A program made the position numbers and the translations under genes. Positions 56,858 to 64,000 of a stretch of 64,000 bases of DNA are shown in pieces. Numbering within the stretch: position 1 is the stretch's first letter; each line of letters opens with the position of its first letter. The notes beneath the pieces are model-generated. The model was not told the DNA's origin. It saw only the letters and a program-made list of their open reading frames with translations, and ran no database searches. Source of the stretch: Cellvibrio mixtus subsp. mixtus J3-8 (lineage in GTDB: Bacteria > Pseudomonadota > Gammaproteobacteria > Pseudomonadales > Cellvibrionaceae); the NCBI RefSeq assembly GCF_000766945.1, contig NZ_KN266207.1, forward strand, positions 1,142,444 to 1,206,443, given 5' to 3'.

Positions 56858-58138
56858 ATGACTGACAAGAAAGCACATCTCAAGATTGATGGCATTGATA
56901 CGACGATTGAATTACCTATTTATTCAAGCACTATCGGCCCTGATGTTATCGACGTTACCAGTATTACCAAGAATGGCTTTTTCACGTTTGACCCGGGCTT
57001 TATGTCCACCGCCTCATGCGAATCGAAGATTACGTTTATTGATGGCGATGAAGGTGTGTTACTCCACCGCGGTTACCCGATTGAACAACTGGCTGTCTCC
57101 TCTGATTACATCGAAACCTGTTACCTCCTCCTGAATGGCGAATTGCCAACCCCGGCGCAAAAAGAAGAATTCACTGCCGAAGTTAAAAAACATTCTGTTG
57201 TAGATCCTTCCGTTGCCAACATCATTAAAAGCTTCAAGCGCGAATCCCATCCGATGGCAATCCTGTGTAGCGCTGTGGCTGCATTGGCGGCGGTATACAA
57301 CGATGAAATCGACATTACCAATGCCGAGAGCCGCAAGCTCACCGCCTATCGCCTGATCGGCCAAATCGCCACGCTCTCATCCATGGTTTACAAACATCGC
57401 AAAGGCGAAGAGTTTGTAGCACCGGATAGCAATCTTGATTACGCCGAAAATTTCCTGAACATGACCTTCGGCACCGCTGGCCAACCTTCCAGTGTCAGCA
57501 AAACCATTGCCAAGGCAATGGACAGGATCTTTATCCTGCACGCTGATCATGAACAAAATGCGTCAACGTCAACTGTTCGTTTGTCCGGTTCATCAGGCAC
57601 CAATCCTTTCGCTGCGATTGCCGCCGGTATTTCAACACTCTGGGGCCCGGCCCATGGCGGCGCCAACGAAGCCGTGCTGGAAATGCTGGAAGAAATCGGT
57701 ACTGTTGAAAACATTGAGGCATGTGTTGCCCGCGCTAAAGATAAAACCTCTGGCTTCCGCCTGATGGGCTTCGGTCACCGTGTGTACAAAAACTTTGACC
57801 CGCGCGCCAAAGTAATGAAACAAACCTGCGATGAAGTATTGTCTGAATTAGGCCTGGAGAATGAGCCATTACTTGCGATTGCGAAACGCCTTGAGCAAAT
57901 CGCGCTGGAAGATCCCTATTTCATCTCCAAAAAACTTTATCCAAACGTAGACTTCTACTCAGGCATTATCATGAAAGCAATCGGTATTCCGACCGAAATG
58001 TTCACTGTGATTTTTGCCTTGGGTCGCGCTGTGGGTTGGTACTCCCATTGGAATGAAATGGTTAGCACCTCTTACAAAATTGGTCGCCCGCGTCAGCAAT
58101 ATACCGGTAGCCCAAAGCGCGACTATCCTAAAAAATAG
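56858..58138 (+). CDS. gltA: Citrate synthase
   Basis: A 426-residue type II (hexameric, NADH-sensitive) citrate synthase, first step of the TCA cycle. Catalytic histidines lie in [15 protein letters not shown] and in [14 protein letters not shown], and the C-terminal catalytic Asp in YPNVDFYSG (all within the expected order). A good ribosome site precedes ATG 56858. Divergent from sdhCDAB across a 638-bp region, with a bidirectional terminator downstream. Confidence 0.98.
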   Translation: MTDKKAHLKIDGIDTTIELPIYSSTIGPDVIDVTSITKNGFFTFDPGFMSTASCESKITFIDGDEGVLLHRGYPIEQLAVSSDYIETCYLLLNGELPTPAQKEEFTAEVKKHSVVDPSVANIIKSFKRESHPMAILCSAVAALAAVYNDEIDITNAESRKLTAYRLIGQIATLSSMVYKHRKGEEFVAPDSNLDYAENFLNMTFGTAGQPSSVSKTIAKAMDRIFILHADHEQNASTSTVRLSGSSGTNPFAAIAAGISTLWGPAHGGANEAVLEMLEEIGTVENIEACVARAKDKTSGFRLMGFGHRVYKNFDPRAKVMKQTCDEVLSELGLENEPLLAIAKRLEQIALEDPYFISKKLYPNVDFYSGIIMKAIGIPTEMFTVIFALGRAVGWYSHWNEMVSTSYKIGRPRQQYTGSPKRDYPKK

Positions 58139-58143
58139 TATTT

Positions 58144-58198
58144 TCGAAAATAGCACTCTCGAAAATAGAGATGTCGAAAATAGTTGTTTTGAAAATAG
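58144..58198. repeat. Tandem 15-bp repeats after gltA
   Basis: Four copies of a 15-bp unit beginning TCGAAAATAG (the last TTGAAAATAG) at 58144, 58159, 58174 and 58189. A multiple-of-three period gives a repeated five-residue pattern in one frame (FENSx-like), but no start or ribosome site supports translation. They lie between the gltA stop and its terminator, so they belong to the 3' UTR. Confidence 0.9.
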
Positions 58199-58217
58199 TT
58201 CGAAACATTATTTAAAA

Positions 58218-58250
58218 ATAAAAAGGCCGCAATTTTTGCGGCCTTTTTAT
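58218..58250. terminator. Bidirectional terminator between gltA and the 5'-nucleotidase gene
   Basis: Stem ATAAAAAGGCCGCAA pairing with TTGCGGCCTTTTTAT across a three-base loop; T runs on both strands suit the two convergent genes. Confidence 0.92.
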
Positions 58251-58263
58251 TTTCCAGCATTCA

Positions 58264-60075
58264 TTAATTCAACCGGATAATGCGGTTTTGCGCTCCCGGA
58301 GCAATTTGCACACCGCTAAGTGAAGCATCGGCATCATTTAATGGATTGGCAAAAAATGCTTCGAGTGCATCAACATCCTGGGCACCACCCAAACGTTGTT
58401 TCCCCTTGGCGAGAATAAAAAACTTATCGCCACCATCCGCCAGGAAATTATTAACCGTTATACGGTATTCAAGTGCGGGATCAATGGCCTTGCCATTCAA
58501 CGTAATGGACGCTTGCGCAACCTTGTCGCAACCCGGCCCGAGCGCGGACCAGGTATAAATAAAACCGGAAGACACTTGCAAGATACGATTAAACGCCTGG
58601 CCGGTATCACCTGCCGGATAATTCCAGCTCGCTGGCGCATTACCAGCATGGCAACCGGTAAATTGCTGCTCCAACAAAATATGGATTTGTTCCCCGGATA
58701 ATGTCAGCGTGGTCAAACTGTTTCCGAAAGGCTGCACAGTAAATACTTCACCATAGGTTACCTTGCCATCGCCCTCACCTGCCGCGCTGGAAGGATAGAG
58801 CAACCCGGGCGCACGGATTCCACCAGGATTCATAAATGCAACGACTGCGTTGCCCTTATCACTGGCACCCGTTGCCTGCAATTGTGCATCGGCAATCACA
58901 TCGCCCAATGCCGATTCACCCGCAGCATTAAGAGCTGAATCCGGCATAGCCGCCGTAATTTCGCCAATCACTCGATTGGCGATGGGCATCGCTAGCGCGC
59001 GGTATTTACTCACAATCGCTGCAATTTCTGCATCGGGCACTACGCCCGTCGCCGACCGATCAACCACTTTATTTTGTGCAGTCACAGACGTGATATCACC
59101 ATTTTTTGGATTCACTTCAATATCAATGTCCGTTAATACCCGGCCGATGGAATTGGCACTCGTTACCGAAATCAGTCGGCCCGATTTATTGGGCAATAAA
59201 CAATTGTAGGCCTGATGGGTGTGGCCGGAAATTACCAAATCAACCTCATCATCCAAACGATTCACAAGCGGCGCGATATGTGTCCCCGCCAGATTCCCCA
59301 CGCACGAATTAATAGTATCCGCCGCCTGGGTTACCGGCTGCGTTCCACCCTGGTGAATCAACACTACAACCGCCCTTACTCCGCGCGCGCGCAATTTGGG
59401 AATCAACGCATTTACAGTTGTTGCCTCATCAAGAAATTCCAAACCGGCAACACCGCTGGGAGAAACGATGGTGGGAGTTTCCTTTAACGTCATGCCGATA
59501 AATGCAACACGAACCGCACCAAACGTTTTAATGGCATAGGGAACAAATACTGTTTTTTTGCTGACTGCATCTTGTACGTTGGCAGCAAGGAACGAAAATT
59601 GTGCACCTTCAAACGGAACAGGTGTTCCCACGATTGCGCCCTGGCAGCTATTTGAATCAGAAGGATGGCATCCACCTTTTTGCATGCGCACTAACTCTTC
59701 GCGGCCCTCATCAAATTCATGATTGCCTACCGCATTGAATTCCAGCCCCAAACGATTCATTGCTTCGATTGTAGGTTCATCATGAAATAATGCAGAAATT
59801 AATGGTGTTGCGCCAATCAGGTCACCGGCAGAAACAACGGCATTGTTTGGATTTTTTGATTTTAATGAATCGACATAAGCAGCCATCCATTCAACACCAC
59901 CGACAGGAATTGCAGGTGCCGCCGTAGCAGCATTTGCGCGCAACGTTCCCGGCGCTTCCAATTGGCCGTGAAAATCATTAAACGCAATAATTTTTACCGG
60001 AACATCTGCCGCATAGATAGAACCCGAACAAACCGAAAAACCCAGCAATTTTACCAAACAATTTATTAATTTCAT
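58264..60075 (-). CDS. Periplasmic 5'-nucleotidase/metallophosphatase (UshA-like)
   Basis: A 603-residue protein with signal peptide ending near IYAAD. The N-terminal dinuclear-metal phosphoesterase domain has the order FNDFHG, SAGDLIGATP, GNHEFDEG and VISGHTHQAYN. The C-terminal 5'-nucleotidase domain has GGIRAPGLLYP and LADGGDKF, typical for substrate binding. Hydrolyses nucleotides or related phosphate esters in the periplasm. Its ATG overlaps the upstream gene by four bases, so it is translated after the PEP-CTERM-like protein. Confidence 0.93.
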   Translation of the reverse strand: MKLINCLVKLLGFSVCSGSIYAADVPVKIIAFNDFHGQLEAPGTLRANAATAAPAIPVGGVEWMAAYVDSLKSKNPNNAVVSAGDLIGATPLISALFHDEPTIEAMNRLGLEFNAVGNHEFDEGREELVRMQKGGCHPSDSNSCQGAIVGTPVPFEGAQFSFLAANVQDAVSKKTVFVPYAIKTFGAVRVAFIGMTLKETPTIVSPSGVAGLEFLDEATTVNALIPKLRARGVRAVVVLIHQGGTQPVTQAADTINSCVGNLAGTHIAPLVNRLDDEVDLVISGHTHQAYNCLLPNKSGRLISVTSANSIGRVLTDIDIEVNPKNGDITSVTAQNKVVDRSATGVVPDAEIAAIVSKYRALAMPIANRVIGEITAAMPDSALNAAGESALGDVIADAQLQATGASDKGNAVVAFMNPGGIRAPGLLYPSSAAGEGDGKVTYGEVFTVQPFGNSLTTLTLSGEQIHILLEQQFTGCHAGNAPASWNYPAGDTGQAFNRILQVSSGFIYTWSALGPGCDKVAQASITLNGKAIDPALEYRITVNNFLADGGDKFFILAKGKQRLGGAQDVDALEAFFANPLNDADASLSGVQIAPGAQNRIIRLN

Positions 60076-60689
60076 TTCGCAACTCCTTTATCAGAAAAAG
60101 CAGCAGCGATGCGCCATTTTTGACGGATGAATAACAATATAAATGCACCAACGCCCAATAATGCAAATATGCCGGATTCATTTACATCCACAATTTTTAA
60201 TCCACCCGCTGTGGCCAGGTAAGGAAAGCCATATTCGTCAGTGGCAGACTGTTTCAAAAAACCGGTTACTGTGTAATCACCAGGCACCAATAAAACAGAT
60301 AGGCGACTAAACCCAGGAGCCATCCAAGCCGCATCAAGATCAATTCCAACATACGCAGCTGAGCTTGCAGCAACCGAAGAGCTTGTGTAATTAACGCCGT
60401 TAATTAACAGATTGAATACATCGCCAGCCAATCCGGCATCCACCAGATTTAAGAATGCAGAATTTGTTAAAGAAAAGGAAAACGCGAGCGCCGAACCGTC
60501 GCCACGATAACCAGACAATTCGTCGTTTTGGGCATCAATCCACTCAGTACCGCCCGATAGTGAAACAATTTCATCCACATCAAACAAATACCAACTTCCC
60601 TTTACCGGATAAATTTCTGTGGCGCCTGCCCTTGCAGACATTACACCAACCAGCAACAAGCTAGCGATTAAAAATAAATGGTTACGCAT
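60072..60689 (-). CDS. Secreted protein with PEP-CTERM-like C-terminal anchor
   Basis: A 205-residue protein. Signal peptide ends near ARAGA; the middle (about 25-165) is beta-rich with no family recognised. The C-terminus has a short motif (NESG), a hydrophobic segment FALLGVGAFILLF and a basic stretch RQKWR, the layout of PEP-CTERM sorting signals with NESG in place of the usual PEP motif. The anchor is followed by ten more residues, which is unusual. The stop overlaps the 5'-nucleotidase start, so the two are coupled. Function unknown. Confidence 0.6.
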   Translation of the reverse strand: MRNHLFLIASLLLVGVMSARAGATEIYPVKGSWYLFDVDEIVSLSGGTEWIDAQNDELSGYRGDGSALAFSFSLTNSAFLNLVDAGLAGDVFNLLINGVNYTSSSVAASSAAYVGIDLDAAWMAPGFSRLSVLLVPGDYTVTGFLKQSATDEYGFPYLATAGGLKIVDVNESGIFALLGVGAFILLFIRQKWRIAAAFSDKGVAK

Positions 60690-60829
60690 ATCCTTCTCCG
60701 TTATTGATTACCAGCAATAGCGCACAAGCTTGTGCACGCACTCAATAAAATGCTGGCCGGAGAATATGAAATTTGCTTGATAATTTGATGAAAGTTTTTA
60801 TACAGGAAGGAAAAGCGTGATGTAAATAA

Positions 60830-60864
60830 CCAAATCCCCGACCATTAACGATCAGGGATTTTGG
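60830..60864 (-). terminator. Possible terminator of the porin gene
   Basis: Stem of about seven to nine pairs (CCAAATCCC with GGGATTTTGG) with a long loop; on the minus strand it is followed by a weak T-rich stretch. Located 20 bp past the porin stop. Confidence 0.45.
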
Positions 60865-60882
60865 TGTATCAATGTAGCCTGC

Positions 60883-62142
60883 CTAAAAATTCCAATCAGC
60901 CATTACCCAGAACTTAGTGGTATCAGTGTAGTTAGCATTGGTATCCCCCATGGAATATTGGGCATATTTTGCTGTCCATACTACCGCACCATATTTTTTG
61001 CTTAAACTGAAATTAATTTCATCACCAAAATCGATACCCCCTTCATCCGAGTCATATTTGTGATAACTCACCAAAGCTTGAGCCCCCAGGATAGTTGCAC
61101 CAGCATTTAAATAAGTATCTTCCAAACCTGCTGCAGGTGTAGCCAGGAATTTATCAGCCCATCCCTGAAAGGCGTGCAGGGTTGCCAGTGGTGTTGCAAA
61201 ACCATATTTGCCGTCATCTGACCCGAGAAGCTCATAGCCCACAGTGAGACTGTAACGACTAACATTGCAGGTAACCTCAGCCAATGTGTAATCAGCCTCA
61301 AATAATTTTGCAGCGCCAGCATCCTGCTGCTTTGCGTATTCAAGATTGTAGAGAAACGCCTCGCCAACAGCACCTTGCCAACGAATACCAAAAGTGTCGC
61401 TGGTTAAACCACGTTGTGCGATTGGATCATTAACATCAAGTAAATATGCATAACCAATTAATTTCCCTGCATCAAAACCAGTGTAACTTGCATTGAGTAC
61501 ATGGCTGTCCATATGCAGATCACCCAATGCCGGATTATCCTCGCCGAAAACACGGTTTACGTTGCTAATGTAGGCGTAAGTAAAATTGGTGTAGCGAATA
61601 GTTTTATTTGTCCAAGATAAACCATCATAAGTTTGCTCATTCTGCCTCCAGCCAACATTGCCAATAAAACGTGAGTTATCCAGCACAAGTCGTTGGCGGC
61701 CATATTTAACCTGGTTATTAAAATTGGTGTAAGAAATAAACGCCTGATTAACCTCGGTTCCCGTTGGGTCAGCAATGACAGCCACAGTATTGCGCTCTGC
61801 CCATAAAGGATCTGTCGCTGCTGCGGAAGTCCGATAATCGACATCATTTGTCATTTCACTGATGTTATCCACCTCACCGGTAAAGCCAAAACCATTCCAT
61901 GCCCCCGATTGATAAGATATACGTGAGCGAGTCGTCCACGCATCCGCTTTACGCTCACCATTTTTTTTGCCCGCAGCATCCAATGTATCTTCAGTAACAT
62001 CTTCAAACCGTGTACGAAAATTTATTTTTACTACACTACCTTGTTGCAAAGACTCAGTGAATGTTTTTGCAGAAAGACTTGGCGCCGCGCATAGCAACGA
62101 ACTTGTGGCAGCTGCAAAAAGATGAATCATATTTTTTTTCAT
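60883..62142 (-). CDS. Outer-membrane porin-like beta-barrel protein
   Basis: A 419-residue protein. Signal peptide ends near LSAKT. The mature part alternates short beta strands (for example RFEDVTED, TTRSRISYQ, QVKYGRQRLVLD, YTNFTYAYISN) and ends in Phe (MADWNF), the usual C-terminal signal for outer-membrane assembly. The pattern recalls OprD-type or alginate-export-type porins. ATG 62142 with GGAG eight bases upstream was chosen; 20 extra residues at 62202 are foreign. Substrate is unknown. Confidence 0.75.
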   Translation of the reverse strand: MKKNMIHLFAAATSSLLCAAPSLSAKTFTESLQQGSVVKINFRTRFEDVTEDTLDAAGKKNGERKADAWTTRSRISYQSGAWNGFGFTGEVDNISEMTNDVDYRTSAAATDPLWAERNTVAVIADPTGTEVNQAFISYTNFNNQVKYGRQRLVLDNSRFIGNVGWRQNEQTYDGLSWTNKTIRYTNFTYAYISNVNRVFGEDNPALGDLHMDSHVLNASYTGFDAGKLIGYAYLLDVNDPIAQRGLTSDTFGIRWQGAVGEAFLYNLEYAKQQDAGAAKLFEADYTLAEVTCNVSRYSLTVGYELLGSDDGKYGFATPLATLHAFQGWADKFLATPAAGLEDTYLNAGATILGAQALVSYHKYDSDEGGIDFGDEINFSLSKKYGAVVWTAKYAQYSMGDTNANYTDTTKFWVMADWNF

Positions 62143-62588
62143 AGAGCCGTCTCCAGTTTTGGAAAATGTGTGTGGTTTTACGATCAACACCAATAACGAC
62201 AATAAATATTTTTTAGCCAGGTTTTGTCATGCACTAAAAAAATCATTGATTTAAATTGAGAGTACAATACAGGTGTGACTGATCCCCACAGGAGCAAGGC
62301 TTATGCCAATCGCTTTTTTAAAACAGCCTTTAAGGAGTAATTCATTATTAATCAAAGGGATATAATTTCTTAAAATTGAAATAGAAATTTTTTATTATTT
62401 TTTCAATTGCTCTTTTATGGTGAGCCAGGAATGGGCAATGCGTCATTTGAAAACAAACATTAAAAATTTCACGCACAATTAAAACGCAACCTAATGCACA
62501 GTATTTTTTTGACATGCACAATTAGATAGCAAAGCATGAAAACTTATTTGTTAAAACACAGGTGCCAGCCGAGAAAAATGTAACAAAA
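62143..62588. other. AT-rich intergenic region
   Basis: About 446 bp upstream of the porin gene. It contains an inverted repeat AATTGAAA (62374-62381) and TTTCAATT (62401-62408) around an A/T tract, and no open frame or RNA gene that I recognise. It presumably holds the porin promoter. Confidence 0.45.
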
Positions 62589-62616
62589 AAGGCCGCTTGC
62601 TTACGCAGGCGGCCTT
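62589..62616 (-). terminator. Intrinsic terminator of the GH3 gene
   Basis: A 12-bp stem (AAGGCCGC extended by four pairs, one wobble) with a four-base loop; on the minus strand it is followed by TTTTTTGTTA, 18 bp past the stop codon. Confidence 0.9.
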
Positions 62617-62633
62617 GGCACAACGGTATCATC

Positions 62634-64000
62634 TCAGGCTATTCGAACTCCCACCCCTTTGGCTAATCCCTTTTCTATACGCACTTGAGAAAATGTCACA
62701 TCCAGCTTGCCATTTGCAACCAAGGTGAACGGCTCAAGAATCAGCGCAAATAATTCTTGCGGTGTGCGCTTCAAGCCGAAATCCGTACCCGCATCGGGAT
62801 AATCTTTTAAATCCACTAACAAAGTTTTCCATCCCTTGCCAGCTATTTCAGCAAGTTCGTTAGTAATCTCAACTTGCGAATGACAAGATGGACCGCAACC
62901 TATACGCACCCACGCCTGAGCTTGTGGGGGAACATCAACCTTGATATCAAAAACCAAAGCAGAATCCGTTTCATAGTAATCACTTAATACCTGGCGATTG
63001 GGTGTTGATATCGCCACCAAACCTTCGCCTTCGCCGTTCCATACCGCACGGCGAGCATCTTCTTGAACATCTTTATCCACACAGCTGACGGTCAAAGTCG
63101 ATACGCTTGCAATATTGCCATTAAGCGCAGTGCGGTCGTTATTCTTGCCTTCAAGAATGATGCCGTAAATTCCCAAGGGGCGACGGTTAAATAATTCCAG
63201 AACATGGGAAGTTGCTTCAAAGCTGATTCCTTCTTCAGAAAGATCATCGCGCAATAAATCTTCTTCGCCGTACTTCAGGCCAAAACCATAAGCAAATAAT
63301 GGATCGTATTCTTTATCACCAATATTTAACGTTCCCTGATCAGGGCGTTTCGGCCAGGAAAAAGATAACTGCCCTTTTACCGGGTGGTTAATTTTGCCGT
63401 CTACCGTTTTAAAAATAACATCAGCAACACCAGCACCTTCTGTACCCGGTTGCCAGATAACAGCAAACGCATCTGAAGCATTGAGTTCACGATTGATCCA
63501 CATAGGGCGACCGGTCACAAACAGCGCTACAACCGAAATACCATCGCTCTTCAATTTTTTGAGCAATTCCAAATCAGAGGTATCGCCAGCTTTCAATAAT
63601 TGATGCTGGATATCGCCCTGCATTTCGGCATAAGGATCTTCGCCGAAAATGACGATGGCGACATCTGGCTTTTCGGTATAGGAGCCATCGATACTTAATT
63701 GCACCGAACCACCAGCTGCTGCAACAACAGATTCAATTCCCATCCACAACGTTGTTGCGCCAGGGAAATCAGCCATAGTATTACCTGTGCCCTGCCAGTT
63801 AATTGACCAACCCCCGGTTTGCTTACTGATATTGTCCGCACCATCGCCAGCCACCAGAATTTTTGCGTCAGGCGATAATGGCAATAAATTATTTTTATTT
63901 TTTAACAATACAATCGATTCACGCACCGCCTGACGTGCAACGGCGCGATGCTCTACAGCACCTAATAAATCATCGCGCCCCGCTAATGGACGAGAGGACG
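62634..64000 (-). CDS. Glycoside hydrolase family 3 beta-glucosidase, N-terminus beyond window edge
   Basis: The open frame runs off the right end. The visible 455 or so residues begin with a linker RPLAGRDDLLGAVEHRAVARQAV, then RESIVLLKN, typical of the GH3 C-terminal (alpha/beta)6 domain. The catalytic acid/base region around VAIVIFGEDPYAEMQGD is present; the nucleophile Asp domain lies outside the window. A C-terminal extension (about the last 200 residues) resembles ExoP-type beta-sandwich domains of marine and cellulolytic bacteria. Likely removes beta-glucose or similar from cello-oligosaccharides. A strong terminator follows. Confidence 0.9.
   Translation of the reverse strand, partial: SSRPLAGRDDLLGAVEHRAVARQAVRESIVLLKNKNNLLPLSPDAKILVAGDGADNISKQTGGWSINWQGTGNTMADFPGATTLWMGIESVVAAAGGSVQLSIDGSYTEKPDVAIVIFGEDPYAEMQGDIQHQLLKAGDTSDLELLKKLKSDGISVVALFVTGRPMWINRELNASDAFAVIWQPGTEGAGVADVIFKTVDGKINHPVKGQLSFSWPKRPDQGTLNIGDKEYDPLFAYGFGLKYGEEDLLRDDLSEEGISFEATSHVLELFNRRPLGIYGIILEGKNNDRTALNGNIASVSTLTVSCVDKDVQEDARRAVWNGEGEGLVAISTPNRQVLSDYYETDSALVFDIKVDVPPQAQAWVRIGCGPSCHSQVEITNELAEIAGKGWKTLLVDLKDYPDAGTDFGLKRTPQELFALILEPFTLVANGKLDVTFSQVRIEKGLAKGVGVRIA

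Noticed and set aside
58144-58198. Pentapeptide-repeat protein encoded by the 15-bp repeats
   Set aside because: The frame has no start with a ribosome site and begins inside gltA; the repeats are better viewed as 3' UTR DNA.

Overview
The window looks like chromosomal DNA of a gammaproteobacterium close to Cellvibrio (Cellvibrionaceae). This is inferred from gene content and protein style, not from a database search. The signs are a sdhCDAB-sucAB-lpd-sucCD cluster divergent from gltA, secreted or lipid-anchored carbohydrate-active proteins (PL10 pectate lyase, CE4 deacetylase with calcium-binding repeats, GH3 glucosidase, PQQ-type sugar dehydrogenase fusion), polyamine synthesis through agmatine and carboxy(nor)spermidine, and moderate base composition. 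I saw no rRNA, tRNA, insertion sequence, prophage or CRISPR array.

Region by region. 1-0.64 kb: edge-truncated diguanylate cyclase. 0.77-2.7 kb: aguA-aguB, converting agmatine to putrescine. 2.8-5.4 kb: two predicted lipoproteins, one a HEWGH metalloprotease-like protein. 5.4-10.7 kb: J-domain membrane protein, cmoM, a GIY-YIG protein overlapping a DTW-type tRNA modification enzyme, and an M16C peptidase. 10.85-16.4 kb: PP2C phosphatase, Ser/Thr kinase fused to PEGA and FGE-sulfatase domains, a membrane-anchored AraC regulator and three small membrane proteins, which together form the least explained block. 16.4-24.5 kb: RNA m5C methyltransferase, Tat-type Gfo/Idh/MocA oxidoreductase, secreted deacetylase, HTTM-like membrane protein with partner, and uvrB. 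24.5-31.2 kb: a decayed fumC 5' end beside tandem repeats, a ThuA/sugar dehydrogenase/cytochrome c fusion lipoprotein, a hybrid sensor kinase without its phospho-acceptor histidine, and a DUF2788 protein. 31.4-35.9 kb: etfBA, two lipoproteins, a TSUP transporter and a SpoU-type methyltransferase. 35.9-40.5 kb: speA, carboxynorspermidine dehydrogenase and nspC. 40.6-44.5 kb: pectate lyase, MarC-family protein and an MscS channel. 45-58 kb: the TCA-cycle cluster. 58-64 kb: 5'-nucleotidase, a protein with a PEP-CTERM-like tail, a porin-like barrel and the C-terminal part of a GH3 enzyme.

Two pathways are nearly complete here. SpeA makes agmatine from arginine, AguA and AguB turn it into putrescine, and the carboxy(nor)spermidine dehydrogenase and decarboxylase add the aminopropyl group. 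GltA, 2-oxoglutarate dehydrogenase, succinyl-CoA synthetase and succinate dehydrogenase cover citrate synthesis and 2-oxoglutarate to fumarate. The sdh-suc cluster is divided by terminator-like hairpins at sdhB/sucA, sucA/sucB and sucB/lpd, two of which contain the upstream gene's stop codon. This suggests graded expression within the cluster.

The best candidates for new biology are the kinase/phosphatase/AraC/membrane block, the degenerate hybrid kinase, the ThuA-dehydrogenase-cytochrome fusion, the fumC relic, and the stop-codon hairpins of the TCA cluster. None is proven from sequence alone.
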